DNA of 64,000 nt from Cinnamomum chago (lineage: Eukaryota > Streptophyta > Magnoliopsida > Laurales > Lauraceae). The stretch spans positions 66,097,501-66,161,500 of the forward strand of contig CP142451.1 in assembly GCA_038049695.1 (NCBI GenBank). The letters run 5' to 3'. A program made the position numbers and the translations under genes. The stretch's first letter is position 1. Every line of letters begins with the position of its first letter. Positions 22,919 to 33,163 of this stretch are shown piece by piece. The notes under the pieces are model-generated. The model did no database searches, was not told the origin of the DNA, and worked only from the letters and a program-made list of their open reading frames with translations.

Positions 22919-24361
22919 ATTCATGTCAGTGACGGACCTAAGATTTTTCTTTGGGTGGGGCGGACAAAGGACATGCGACGAAAATCGACAGTGGTGTGTA
23001 GAAGATCAATTGGTGAAGAGAATTTTTCAGACGATAATTATACAATAATTTTTATAGGAACTGTTGTCGGAAGTGAATTTTGATCCCCCAGGGGAGGGAA
23101 ATCGCCATTCATCTATATGTGCTATTTGAATTTTACATCGAAAATGAGGATTCCGACTACCCTCAAAAACGACGGATCACGATCGCCAGCTACAGTAATG
23201 GCTGTAACATCGTTCTTCAACAAAAGCCGAAGAAAAATGGGAGAAAATGAATGGGTGGGTTCTTCTCTCATCTAATGTGCTGCCGGCAACACACGGCGGT
23301 TTTCCTGTCACATTAATTTGGGTCTGTTTGGGTCTCTTTAATATTGGGTCAATTCAGGGTTATGAGTCAAAATCCAAATAAGGTTAATCCTCACATAGCA
23401 TAATCATGGTGTATCCAAGTAAAACAAAATAATTAAAATAAAGAAAATGAAAGGGGGGAGGTGCCAAATATTTAAGAAGAGGATCGGCCCCATTCCCGGG
23501 TACCCCCTTCTAATCCCTTGGCAAAATAGGGTTTAAAGGCTGACTTTTCAAACCAAGATGATGATGCAAATGAGAATTTGACTTGTAATCTCTGTGTTTT
23601 TCGTGTGCGATACACGAGTGATAAAGTAAAAAGCCGATGGGCTGTAATTGATTGAAGATGGCCGATGGGCCGGTGTTTGTTTTAAAGAGGTCGATGGGCC
23701 AGTATTTGTTTGAGGGTGGCCGATGGGCCAAAATAAAAATATGCAAAGTGTGTGAAATCACTCATCTCATCTTATTATTCTCATTTATTCAATTTTAGAA
23801 GTCGGTTCTTTATTCCCTTTTATCATTAAGTTCGATTAAATATCTGGCACCTGAGGTGGAGGAAGAAATAAAGGAAAAATCTTTTTGGGTTTATTTTGTT
23901 GGTTTTATAGTTTTTATGGATTTTTGATATTGGGCTAGAAGGGCCTAACTAGGGGATCTTACTTGGATTTACTTGATTAATGCCTTATTATTGATCATCG
24001 GATTAACCCTAACCTAAGGTCCTAGACCTCCCACATCAGCTCTCCCGGTCCCCTAACGGAACAAGAAAAGTGATGGGACGAAGCCTAATGCTCTAATATA
24101 TCTAATGGAGGAATCTAATATAATCCTAGGGTGCAAATAGCCTAAGCTTGGCAATTTCTATGCCTAAGGAATTTGGTTATGATCTTAATTGGGTTGGTTT
24201 GTTTTGAATTAAAAGTTGATTAAGAGTGATTTAGGGATGCTTTAAGGTTCTAATTAATGTGTTTTTAAATATGTTGAGGTTCTGTTTTAGGTTCTGGAAT
24301 TTCAGGTTTTGTTCCAAATGATGGAAAGATGTCGAAATCGGTGAAGTAAGACTGACGGAGA

Positions 24362-27300
24362 ACTTGGGCGCACAGATAGTGGCGCCCAAGTGTCAGGTTC
24401 TGTGTGCTTAGGCTGGTGACGACGGTATCGCTATTGATTTTGGAATTCGGGGAGTTTCTATAAGTGTAAGCTTCTGTTTTAATGTTGTTTTAGGTTCTGG
24501 ATTGATTTATCTTAATGGTTTAAGTCCGAAATTCGAAATGTAACCAAGATTCACAACTTGGGCTAGACAAGGAACCTGGGCGCACCTGTGTGTGCGCCTA
24601 GGTGTTGTTGTAAACTTGGGCGCACCTGTATGGGCGCCCAAGTGGTGCCTCGATGTTGTTCACCCGTCCGACTTCGGTTCGAGGTTCTGGATGAGTTTAA
24701 GTTAATTAAATCTTTAATTCGTGGGTTGTTATTGGTTTTGTGATGGCCCTATGATGTTGACTAAGGTCAAGGTTCAAAGTGAATATGGATTCGGAGGTCC
24801 CGGGTGATGGAGGTGAACTTGGGCGCACCTGTAGTTGCTCCTATGTTTCCTGAATAACTTGGGCGCACCTGTGGTTGCTCCTATGTTTCCTGAATAACTT
24901 GGGTGCATCTATGGTTGCTCCTATGTTTCCCGAGTAACTTGGGTACACCTATGGTTGCTCCTATCTTTGTTGAATAACTTAGGCGTACCTCTGGTTGCTC
25001 CTATGTTTCCCGAGTAACTTGGGTGCACCTATGGTTGCTCCTATCTTTCCTGGATAACTTAGGCGCACCTGTGGTTGCTCCTACGTGTCTGGTTCGCGTG
25101 TTTTGGGTTCTTTGCGAGATTCTGTTCACTTAGGCTTGGAGTTTCAGGTGATCTATGTCAATAAATATATATGTGGTTTAAGTTCGGGAGTTGAAACGCG
25201 ACCAATGTGCTTTGGGATTGGAACAAGAAGTGCGCCAGGTTTCTGGGGTAACTAGGGCGCCCAAGTGTCTGCCAGTTGTGGAGCTACTGGTTCGTTCGAT
25301 TCTATGGTGTTTCTAAGTCGGATTTGTACCTTGGTTGGGGAATGTCTCTATTCTCTGGGTGTGGCTGAGTCTTATCGTCTTTAATTAGGTTTCTATTAGG
25401 GTCTTAATTAGGGATTGGTGGCTAGGGTTTTGTTTGTTTGGGTTTGATTAATTAAGGGTTTTGGTTTATATAGGCTTATTAATCAGAATTTTAATTAAGG
25501 TTTGTTAATTAGGGTTTTAATTTATTTAGGCTTATTAATTAGGATTTTAATTAAGGTTTGTTAATTAGGGTTTTGATTTATTTAGGTTTATTAATTAGGA
25601 TTTTAATTAAGGTTTGTTAATTAGGGTTTTAATTTATTTAGGTTTATTAATTAGGATTTTAATTAAGGTTTATTAATTAGGGTTTTAATTTATTTAGGTT
25701 TATTAATTAGGATTTTAATTAAGGTTTGTTAATTAGGGTTTTAATTTATTTAGGTTTATTAATTAGGATTTTAATTAAGGTTTGTTAATTAGGGTTTTAT
25801 TAGGAGTTGTTAATCAATTTCAGGGATTTAGTTAATTAATTCTGTGGATTTTAATTGGATGTTTTAATTAGGTGTTTTGAGTTAATTAAGTGTTTTAGAA
25901 TGGGGGTTGATCGAATTTATTGATTTACTTAGGCACGAATGAAATATCCTAAGATCAGCTACTTAATGTCCACTTTTATAATCCTAAGACTTCTTTCAAT
26001 TACTTTTTTTTTTTTGTGTTCTCTTCTCTAATTACTAGAGAGTAAGATGAGAGGAGAAGTATTTTATGGTTTTATGATTTTTTTGGTTTTTTATGCAATT
26101 TATCCTAACCTAAAATGATGATGATTCGAAGTCTAGAAGTTTAGTAGTCAATTGAAATTACCACAAAGATAAAGCAACAAGCTAAATGAAATGCAAAGGT
26201 ATGAAAATGCGGGCCGAAAAACAAATTGGGAACTTGGGCGCACACACAGTTGCTCCCAAGTTTCTCTGCACAACTTGGGTGCACACACAGTTGCTCCCAA
26301 GTTTCTCTGCACAACTTGGGCGCACACACAGTGGCGGCCAAGTGTTTCCCCTGCGGGTTGTGATACACTTGTAATTTTCTACGATATTCCAATTCGAATT
26401 TTGATGCTTTACGACTAAATATAAGGCCCTAATATGAATTATTGATATAATAACCTTCGGATTCGAAAGTAATGACACGAGGACCAAAGTCCAAGAGGTG
26501 GATCCCTTTGGCAGGAACTTGGGCGCACTCACAGTTGCTCCCAAGTTCACTGTCTCTTTTTCTTTACCTTTTGGTATTATATTCCGGTATTTCTTGATTC
26601 TTTCAATGCCTTTTGTGGATCCGAAGGTTTTAATATCAATATATATATATATATATATGAAGATGGACTCGGATCTAGGAACCAAGATGCACGCGAAATG
26701 GGAAATCGGGGCCAAAGCCCTATCCAGAAACTTGGGCGCACACACAGTTGCTCCCAAGTTCATTGTCTTTTTTTTTTCTTTATTTTTTGCGATATATTTG
26801 GTCTTCCTTCTAATCCTTTTAACACTTTTCTCAAATCCGAGGACTTTGATATTAACTTTTATAGAGGTAGACTCGGATCTAAGAACCAGAATACGCGCGA
26901 AACAAGAAATCGGGGCCAAAACCCTATACAGAAACTTGGGCGCACACACAGTTGCTCCCAAGTTCTCTCCTGCACTTTTTTTCTTCTTTGTTTCTTTTCT
27001 CAATACTTTTCGTGCGATTTGGGATGGAAAATTATAGATTCGAAGGTCCCAATATCAATGTGTATGAAAAACGAGTATGGATCTAAGAAATAAACTATGC
27101 TTAATATGAAACTCAGGATTAAAACCTGAAGCAGACACTTTGGCGCACAGATAGTTGCGCCCAAGTGTTCTATTGCACTTTTTTCTATTTTCTTTTTTAT
27201 ATTTTTTTTTCGGATTTTCCTTAATGAAGACAAGATGGATGCAAAGTCTACCCTAATCACGAGTTCAGAATGCTAGAAATAATGCAGATCTACAGAGTAA

Positions 27301-27858
27301 GGATGATCCTAAGCATGTTACTAATGACAGATGATTGCTAAGTATTAGATCTACTGAAAAATATTACTATTAATGCAGATCTACAATACATGCATGATCC
27401 TAAGCATATTTCTAAGCATTAATGATACTGAATGTTGATTGAAAAGAACCTAATCTAGAAATACCGGTTTGAATCGTATCTTTCAAGTTCTAGGTCGGAG
27501 CTTTCGCGCAGATCCATGGCCTTTGGAAGCTTTCTCCATTGTTAATCTGAGGAAACCAGAAAGCTCCTCTTCTTCTTCTTCCTCCTCCTAGATCTAAAGC
27601 TCCCTCTATGGTGGCTACTCTCTTTTTCTCTCTTTTCTCCTAGCTTTTCTATTCTTTTTGGTAGCCTCCTCTTGTAAAATGACATAAGAGATCCTGGGCT
27701 AGAACTATGAAGAGTGGAGAGGAACCAACTTAAATGTGCACTAAAGTATGTTCTAGGGTAACCAGAGACTTGGGCGCACCTGTGTGTGTGCCCAAGTGTG
27801 TCCTTGGAACCTGGGCGCACCTGTGTGTGCGCCCAAGTGAAGCTTGGAACTTGGGCAC
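24362..27858. repeat. About 20 dispersed copies of a 30-bp dyad
   Basis: Core ACTTGGGCGC-N(about 10)-GCGCCCAAGT. Good copies: 24362-24391 (10-bp perfect arms) and 27809-27838 (12-bp arms, one mismatch). Others lie near 24573, 24614, 24817-25060 (a run at about 40-bp spacing), 26231-26340, 26517, 26730, 26935, 27136, 27766 and 27848. Some right arms have decayed to TTGCTCC(C)AAGT. Either transcript could fold into many short hairpins. The dyad makes both strands look coding (NLGATVCAPKF on one, NLGAHTVAPKF on the other). Confidence 0.85.
25390..25800. repeat. AT-rich tandem array with telomere-like TTAGGGTTT
   Basis: About six units of roughly 56 bp, each with TTAATTAGGGTTTTAATTTA and GGTTTATTAATTAGGATT. 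Each unit holds one TTAGGGTTT. The motif is isolated within long AT-rich units, so this is LTR-internal satellite growth, not telomeric DNA. Confidence 0.85.
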
Positions 27859-28404
27859 ACCTCTATTGGTGCCTAAGTGTGTCCCTAGTGCGGTATCACT
27901 TGTGTAGTCTTTCGAGGGCTATATATTTTGATCCGTTGGTCGGAATTGGACGTTCTATATATCGTCGGAAAGCTCTCGAAACGTAGAATCTTTTGGTCTA
28001 TAGATCCTAATGGTCAAAGGTCAGGAAAATTAGGAATACTTGGATCAATGATTCTAACCTCTTAACTCATGTTAATCGCATCGTACTTAGGCAAACTATG
28101 TGTAATTTCTCTAAGAAAAACCTGAGTATGTTCTATATAGTCAGGAAGGGGCTTGGATAGTGTTGTAGTCCATTCCTTGTTTGAATAGTGGGTTGAACTC
28201 GAGATCCAGACGCGATTCGGCCTTTTCTCTCATAATTTCTATGAGTCGTCGAACTAAGTCTAAAATTATCAACAAGCATCTACATCGTCATCAATTAATT
28301 TGAATTATGCCATTAACCATTCAATTATGGGTGGAATGATGGCATCATCATATATGATAAGTGTTTAAGGCTATCATAGGTGGCCAAAATGAGGTGTCTA
28401 CAAC

Positions 28405-29083
28405 TGTAAGTGCCTAAAAATTACGGACTTGGTTTGGAGAGGATTAAACTCTCAATTTGATGATTTTGGGAAAGGATCAGCCTCCGGTGACCTGAAAGGA
28501 AGGAAAAGAAGAACCAATGTCAGAGCCCCTGGCTGTAGGTAGCCGAGGGCACTCCGATGGCTAAGTTAGCTTAGATATTGAGAGAAGAAGTAGGAAGAAG
28601 GAATATGCGTTAGGCTTATTGCATACCTCCTGTCGTCTTTCTCCATGCATTATATAGACGTAGGAGTCTTGTTGGAGTGGACCCTTAGGGGGAGATGAAA
28701 GTGCCATCAGCATGTACCTTTTTCTCCTGAGTGGGGGTAGGTAAAAAGGGAACGTCCCATCGGACCATCTCCCTATACCTATGGACGTGACCCTAAGATA
28801 AGGCGTGCCACTTATCTAGGTCCAGCACCCACTCTATTTGTCAGTTCACCGTCCCCGTCACGGCAGCGCATTTATGGCTGCATTTATGGCTGAGTGACAG
28901 GAGACCGAGATCGGGCTAAAGGCCGAGACCGAGGTTTTCACTCGTGAGAGTAGCCACCGAGATGGGCTCAACGCTCCCCCGAGATGGTGCTACTGCCGAG
29001 CTTTGACAACAGCGAGACTAAGGATAGTCCGAAATCGGGGAGTGGCCCCACATAAATCCGTGATTACAAAACGGCCCCACCTA
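28405..29083 (-). mobile_element. 3' LTR of Tat-2
   Basis: Ends TGTAAGTGCC on the plus strand. Its minus-strand start is TAGGTGGGG where the 5' LTR has TGCGTGGGG, so the terminal TG has mutated. It has a 12-bp direct duplication (GCATTTATGGCT) that the other LTR lacks. Confidence 0.88.
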
Positions 29084-29097
29084 ATTGCCCCCAGCTC
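29084..29097 (-). other. Polypurine tract of Tat-2
   Basis: Minus strand GAGCTGGGGGCAAT, directly before the 3' LTR. Same motif as in Tat-1. Confidence 0.75.
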
Positions 29098-29402
29098 TCG
29101 ACCTCTTTGGTTCTTCCCGAGGTCGGGAGTTAAGATCGAATGGATGGGCTGGCCCTGTCTTATCGTATCTTGTCGTCGTGCGATCCTCATCATGATGCGT
29201 ATCATAATGGCTTCACAAAGATGGGCACACGGACGTCGTTCCGTATGCCCGAGCTGATAAGTATTGCACCAGAGGCATGGCTGGAGATGGGTCGGCGCTG
29301 CCACGTGTAACCCTTCGTCTGGTCATTCACCAAGATCGAAGCGGCGCGTGGTGAGCCCGAGGCGCTGCTTCGCGTGCGTGGCAATCAAGAGGGGCGTCCC
29401 TC

Positions 29403-29411
29403 TATAAAATA
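29403..29411 (+). promoter_or_regulatory. TATA box of the Tat-2 antisense gene
   Basis: TATAAAATA lies just downstream of the 3' LTR and polypurine tract, about 285 bp before the start codon at 29689, followed by a C/T-rich leader. A TATA box sits at the same place in Tat-1. Confidence 0.6.
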
Positions 29412-29688
29412 GGGGCGCTCCTCTCCCTTTCTCCTCTTACCTTAGCTTTCATCTGAAGGAGATCCTGCTGAAGGAGATTTTCTGCCAAAAACAGAACCTC
29501 AACGAATCTGGAGTCTTCTCGCTTTTTACTCTTCGCTTCTTACTCTTTGCAATCCGTCACACCTTCTCTGTGAGTTTTCTTCTCTGTTTCTTTTTCCTTT
29601 TGTCCAAGGGTTTTCCACCCCTTAGGTTTTTATAGGTCTTGTTCCTTCTTCTCTGCCTTCTGCTCGCTTTCCCTTTAACCCTTAGAAA

Positions 29689-31866
29689 ATGGGAATCTAC
29701 AACCACTAGTTAGAGGGTCCCGCAACCCTAGAGGGATTCAGGGTGGCGTATGAAATACCAGTTGACGTTCTGGTGAAGCCCGACGACCTCCAGGGCCTCT
29801 TTGATGGCCTAACCATGTTCAAGAAGTGGATGCCCTTCCCTCTGGTGTCGGTATGTGAGGGTGGGGTTAGGTTCCCAATCCACCCGCTTCTCCGATCCTG
29901 CCTCAGCAAGTGGCGGATCTGCCCCTTCCAACTGATGCCTAATGGGTTTAAAATAATAATGGGCGTAGCGAAGTTGAACCAGATCCTAGATATCAACCTC
30001 GGGGTGCATGATATAGAGGATGTCTATGACATTTGCAAGTCCGCGGGGGGCGAGGATTCTTACTATCTTCGGGTGAAGGCTAGGCGCCGGCCCTTGATTA
30101 ATGCCCTGGAGGACTCAAGCAAATACGCTGGGGATGACCGCCTGCTGGTTTTGGGGAACTGGGAGTTCGGGGCGTCCAAGACCGAGATGGCGCGGAGAAT
30201 CCAGGTTCCGCGCAAACCTGGGACCCCTCCGAGTAAACACTCGCTTCCCCAGGCTACTTGTGTTTGTTTCACTGCTAATTAGTCAAGATGATGTCCTTCG
30301 TTCTTTGCGCAGGTATTCAGCAAAGGAGGAGAGACGCCAGACTCGATTGTTGGAAGAGGAACGACGCCTGGTTCGCGAAGATCTACGAAAACCACGACCA
30401 CAACGATCGGGCCGCCTTCTCGCTGCTCGGGTATAAGCCACGGTACCGGTCTTATACCAGAAAGACTGCCGAGATCCCCTTTGAGCCGATAGGGGAGATC
30501 GTGCTCTCTCTTGCGGAGACCAGCAGCCAGACCTCGGAGCCCCAAGGACCGATCTTAGTCGCAGACAGCTCCCCCGACCGAGACCAAGCGGAAGAGGAGA
30601 TGGACGGGCCGCGCCATCCTTTGAAGAATTTGGGGACCGTGTTTCCCCCACCCCGAAGCGTGCCCCCGGCGGGCCTGGCGCTGCTCAAGGCTCTTCAGCC
30701 AGCGCCTCCTCCGGTTCCTCGAGAGCAGCAGGGACCTCCTCCTCCATTAAAGGCAAGAACGCGAGAGGCCCCGCGCAGGAGAAGAGGGGGAGGTCGGAAG
30801 AGCCTCCCAAGGATGCCCGGCCTCCCAAAGACTCGCGGCCGCCTAAGGAGACTCGGCCACGGGTAGCGGAGGCCGAGAAGGACGGTGAGGGGCCCCCACC
30901 CAAGAAGAGGCCCCGCGTGGGGGGCGAGGAGGAAAGGGTCCAGGAGGCGGATCCACAGGCCCGACCTCACAAACCGATGCCCTGGAGGCCCAACTTCGAC
31001 CTCAACCCCTGCGAGCCTATGACCGTGGAGGATCGGATGGGGACCTCCATCAGGACGCTCTCGGCGGTTACCCGGGGATGTGCTCTCCCTTTGGACATGG
31101 AGAGGCACAACAAATCCGGGACAATGAGCCTGCTCTACTCAACGATGAAGGCGTCACTCGAGGTGATTCCCGCTTCTTCTGCCTTTGAACTTTATGCCTT
31201 GGTTTTCCTCTCTGACTTCTTGCCCCTTTTGTCCGTTTGCAGAATGTCCAGAGGCTCCAAATAATACTGGAGAGGACGGAGGAGACAGCCACTCGGGTTA
31301 TCGAGATGGACAAGGAGAAGAAGAAAATGGGGGATGCCCTGGAAGCCAGTGCGATGGAAATAAAGAAGGCAGAGGATAAGATAGCCGAGTTCGCAACGGT
31401 TCAACAAGCGGCGAAGGCCGAGATAATCAAGTTGCGAGGCGAGAATAAGCACCTGAAGGGCGCGGCCGAGGACAAGGTGAGGAGGGTGACTCAACTGGAG
31501 GCCGAGCTCGCCAAGAAAGAAACCGAGTTGGCTGGAAAAGAGGCCGAGCTCGAGTCCTCTAGGAAGGAGCGGGCCGATGTCAAGTCCACTCTGCGTGTTC
31601 AGGCCGCAAAGGCATATCAAGAAGGAGTGGACTGGGCGTCGGTGGAGTACATGGCTCAAATCAAAGATCTGAGCCCGGTGCTGTACGAGATGGGATGTAG
31701 GGAGGCTCTTCGTGAGTACGGGGTCTCTGAAGACGATCCCATATTCACGAATCTTCCCCAATTCCAGTCTGTCATACCAAGCCCAGAGTCAGAGCCTGAC
31801 TCCAACCCTCAGGAGGCCCCTCCTGAAGCTCCAGGCCTTCCTCCTCCGCCCCCGACTCCTGCCTAG
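29689..31866 (+). pseudogene. Antisense Transposase_28-like gene of Tat-2, three exons
   Basis: Exon 1 (29689-30232): MGIYNH, then a TAG at codon 7, then an open frame with VCEGGVRFPIHPLLRSCLSK and LMPNGFKIIMGVAKLNQ, resembling the plant 'putative gypsy type transposon' domain (Transposase_28). The next ATG in frame is 29743 or later. Intron 1 is 30233-30312 (GTAAAC...GCGCAG). Exon 2 (30313-31162) continues in frame as IQQRRRDARLDCWKRNDAWF and becomes Pro/Ser/Arg-rich, with one frameshift between 30866 and 30917. Intron 2 is 31163-31242 (GTGATT...TTGCAG). Exon 3 (31243-31866) encodes a long Lys/Glu coiled coil and LSPVLYEMGCREALREYGVS. Exon 3 joins exon 2 in phase. Introns sit where they do in Tat-1. 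The function of this extra ORF is not known. Confidence 0.72.
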
Positions 31867-31950
31867 GGCGACCAGGCCCTAGCCTTTACTTCGGCTCCTC
31901 CTCCCCGGGCTTCAGGCATTCCCACTCCGTCTGTCCCTTCAGAGCCAGAG

Positions 31951-31956
31951 AATAAA
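31951..31956 (+). terminator. Poly(A) signal candidate of the antisense gene
   Basis: AATAAA lies 85 bp after the stop codon, with further AATAAA-like runs near 32065. It would end the antisense transcript before the 54-bp array. Confidence 0.5.
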
Positions 31957-32607
31957 GCTGCGGCGTCTGAGAAGTAGAGCAATAAATGTCTGTATTTTTT
32001 CTTTTCTTTGATGTATTTCTTTTTCTTTCCCGAGTGCACAAAGCTCTGTAATCATCTTTTTTGATTAATAAAAAGCAATTTCCTTTCAATTCTCCAGCTA
32101 TCTTTTCATTTCTTTCTTGCAATGGCGTATGGATGTTATTCTGGTGTTTTAGCAAAATTGAGGCCCCATGTTCTGACTAATTTCTCCAAACCTGCAAGTG
32201 GCTGAGATCGGCGATCCTATAAAAACTGGACTTTAACCTTCTGATCTCGGGATATTGAGTGAGAATGAGGCCCCTCCTTGCCTTTGAACTTTCTAAGTGG
32301 CTAAGGTCGGTGAACATCTGGCCCTAAGGCCGGGCTTTTAACAACGTGCGTTTGAGGGAGACACCTCAAAAGAACTTGTAATTAGCTTTGGACCCATAAC
32401 CTGGGGTGCGACCCTGTTGCTGGAGAGCTGGGGCCGTGCCATCAACTTTGATGACCCGGGGGGGTTCGGCTGGACTCAAAGGCAGGCCGAACTCCGCGAC
32501 TTCAGAGTGAATTTTGTAGATAGTTGATTGTGTTCCTGTTCCAAGGGGGATGGCCTGACATCCGAAGACATCCGAACTTAACGAGGCTATGGCAAGCTCA
32601 AGAAGGT

Positions 32608-33090
32608 TGGCACGAGGACCGAACCTTGGGAGCTGGTCCTATGACCGAGCTCAATGATGCTGGTGCGAGGACCGGAGCCTTGGGAGCTGGTCCTATGACC
32701 GAGCTTGAGGAGGCTGGTGCGAGGACCGGAGCCTTGGGAGCTGGTCCTATGGCCGAGCTCCATGATGCTGGTGCGAGGACCGGAGCCTTGGGAGCTGGTC
32801 TTATGGCCGAGCTCCATGATGCTGGTGCGAGGACCGGAGCCTTGGGAGCTGGTCCTATGACCGAGCTCGAGGAGGCTGGTGCGAGGACCGGAGCCTTGGG
32901 AGCTGGTACTATGACCGAGCTCGAGGAGGCTGGTGCGAGGACCAGAGCCTTGGGAGCTGGTCCTATGACCCAGCTCGAGGAGGCTGGTGCGAGGACCGGA
33001 GCCTTGGGAGCTAGTCCTATGACCGAGCTTGAGGAGGCTGGTGCGAGGACCGAAGCCTTGGGAGCTGGTCCTATGACCGAGCCTTGATTC
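32608..33090. repeat. 54-bp tandem array between convergent genes (Tat-2)
   Basis: About nine copies of a 54-bp unit containing GACCGGAGCCTTGGGAGCTG and TCCTATGACCGAGCTC. Because the unit is a multiple of three, several frames on both strands stay open (18-residue repeats such as GARTGALGAGPMTELEEA). These are repeat artefacts, not genes. The array lies between the end of pol (33164, minus strand) and the end of the antisense gene (31866, plus strand). Confidence 0.9.
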
Positions 33091-33163
33091 ACAATTTTGA
33101 AGGATACAAAGACACACTTTCTCCAAAAGATCTCACTTTCATTGATTTATCATTTGAGTACAT

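Larger units (their letters stand above)
23065..28402 (-). mobile_element. Large solo LTR (5.3 kb), TSD ACTGT
   Basis: Minus-strand start TGTAGACACCTCATTTTGG, end ...CCGACA, with a perfect duplication ACTGT (23060-23064 and 28403-28407). The right TSD copy overlaps the first three bases of the Tat-2 LTR, so it inserted at the Tat-2 edge. No gag or pol. The interior is dominated by a dyad repeat (24362-27858), a tandem array of about 40 bp (24815-25095) and an AT-rich tandem array (25390-25800). A non-coding full-length element is the alternative, but no second LTR copy is visible. Confidence 0.75.

Noticed and set aside
24815-25100. CRISPR-like regularly spaced repeats
   Set aside because: Spacing about 40 bp but the spacers are also repeated and the context is a plant LTR. 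It is a tandem repeat.
25390-25800. Interstitial telomere
   Set aside because: TTAGGGTTT occurs once per 56-bp unit and never in uninterrupted tandem.
26182-27003. 273-residue minus-strand open frame, and overlapping plus-strand frames
   Set aside because: It is carried by the LTR dyad repeat. Repeated NLGATVCAPKF on one strand and NLGAHTVAPKF on the other are the same palindrome translated. No domain.
30283-31761. Minus-strand frames opposite the antisense gene (122, 137 and 189 residues)
   Set aside because: Shadows of the GC-rich exons 2 and 3. The plus frames show matching introns and the second element copy.
32524-33126. Long frames on both strands with 18-residue repeats
   Set aside because: A 54-bp unit keeps several frames open on both strands. 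Low complexity, no start context, lies between two gene ends.
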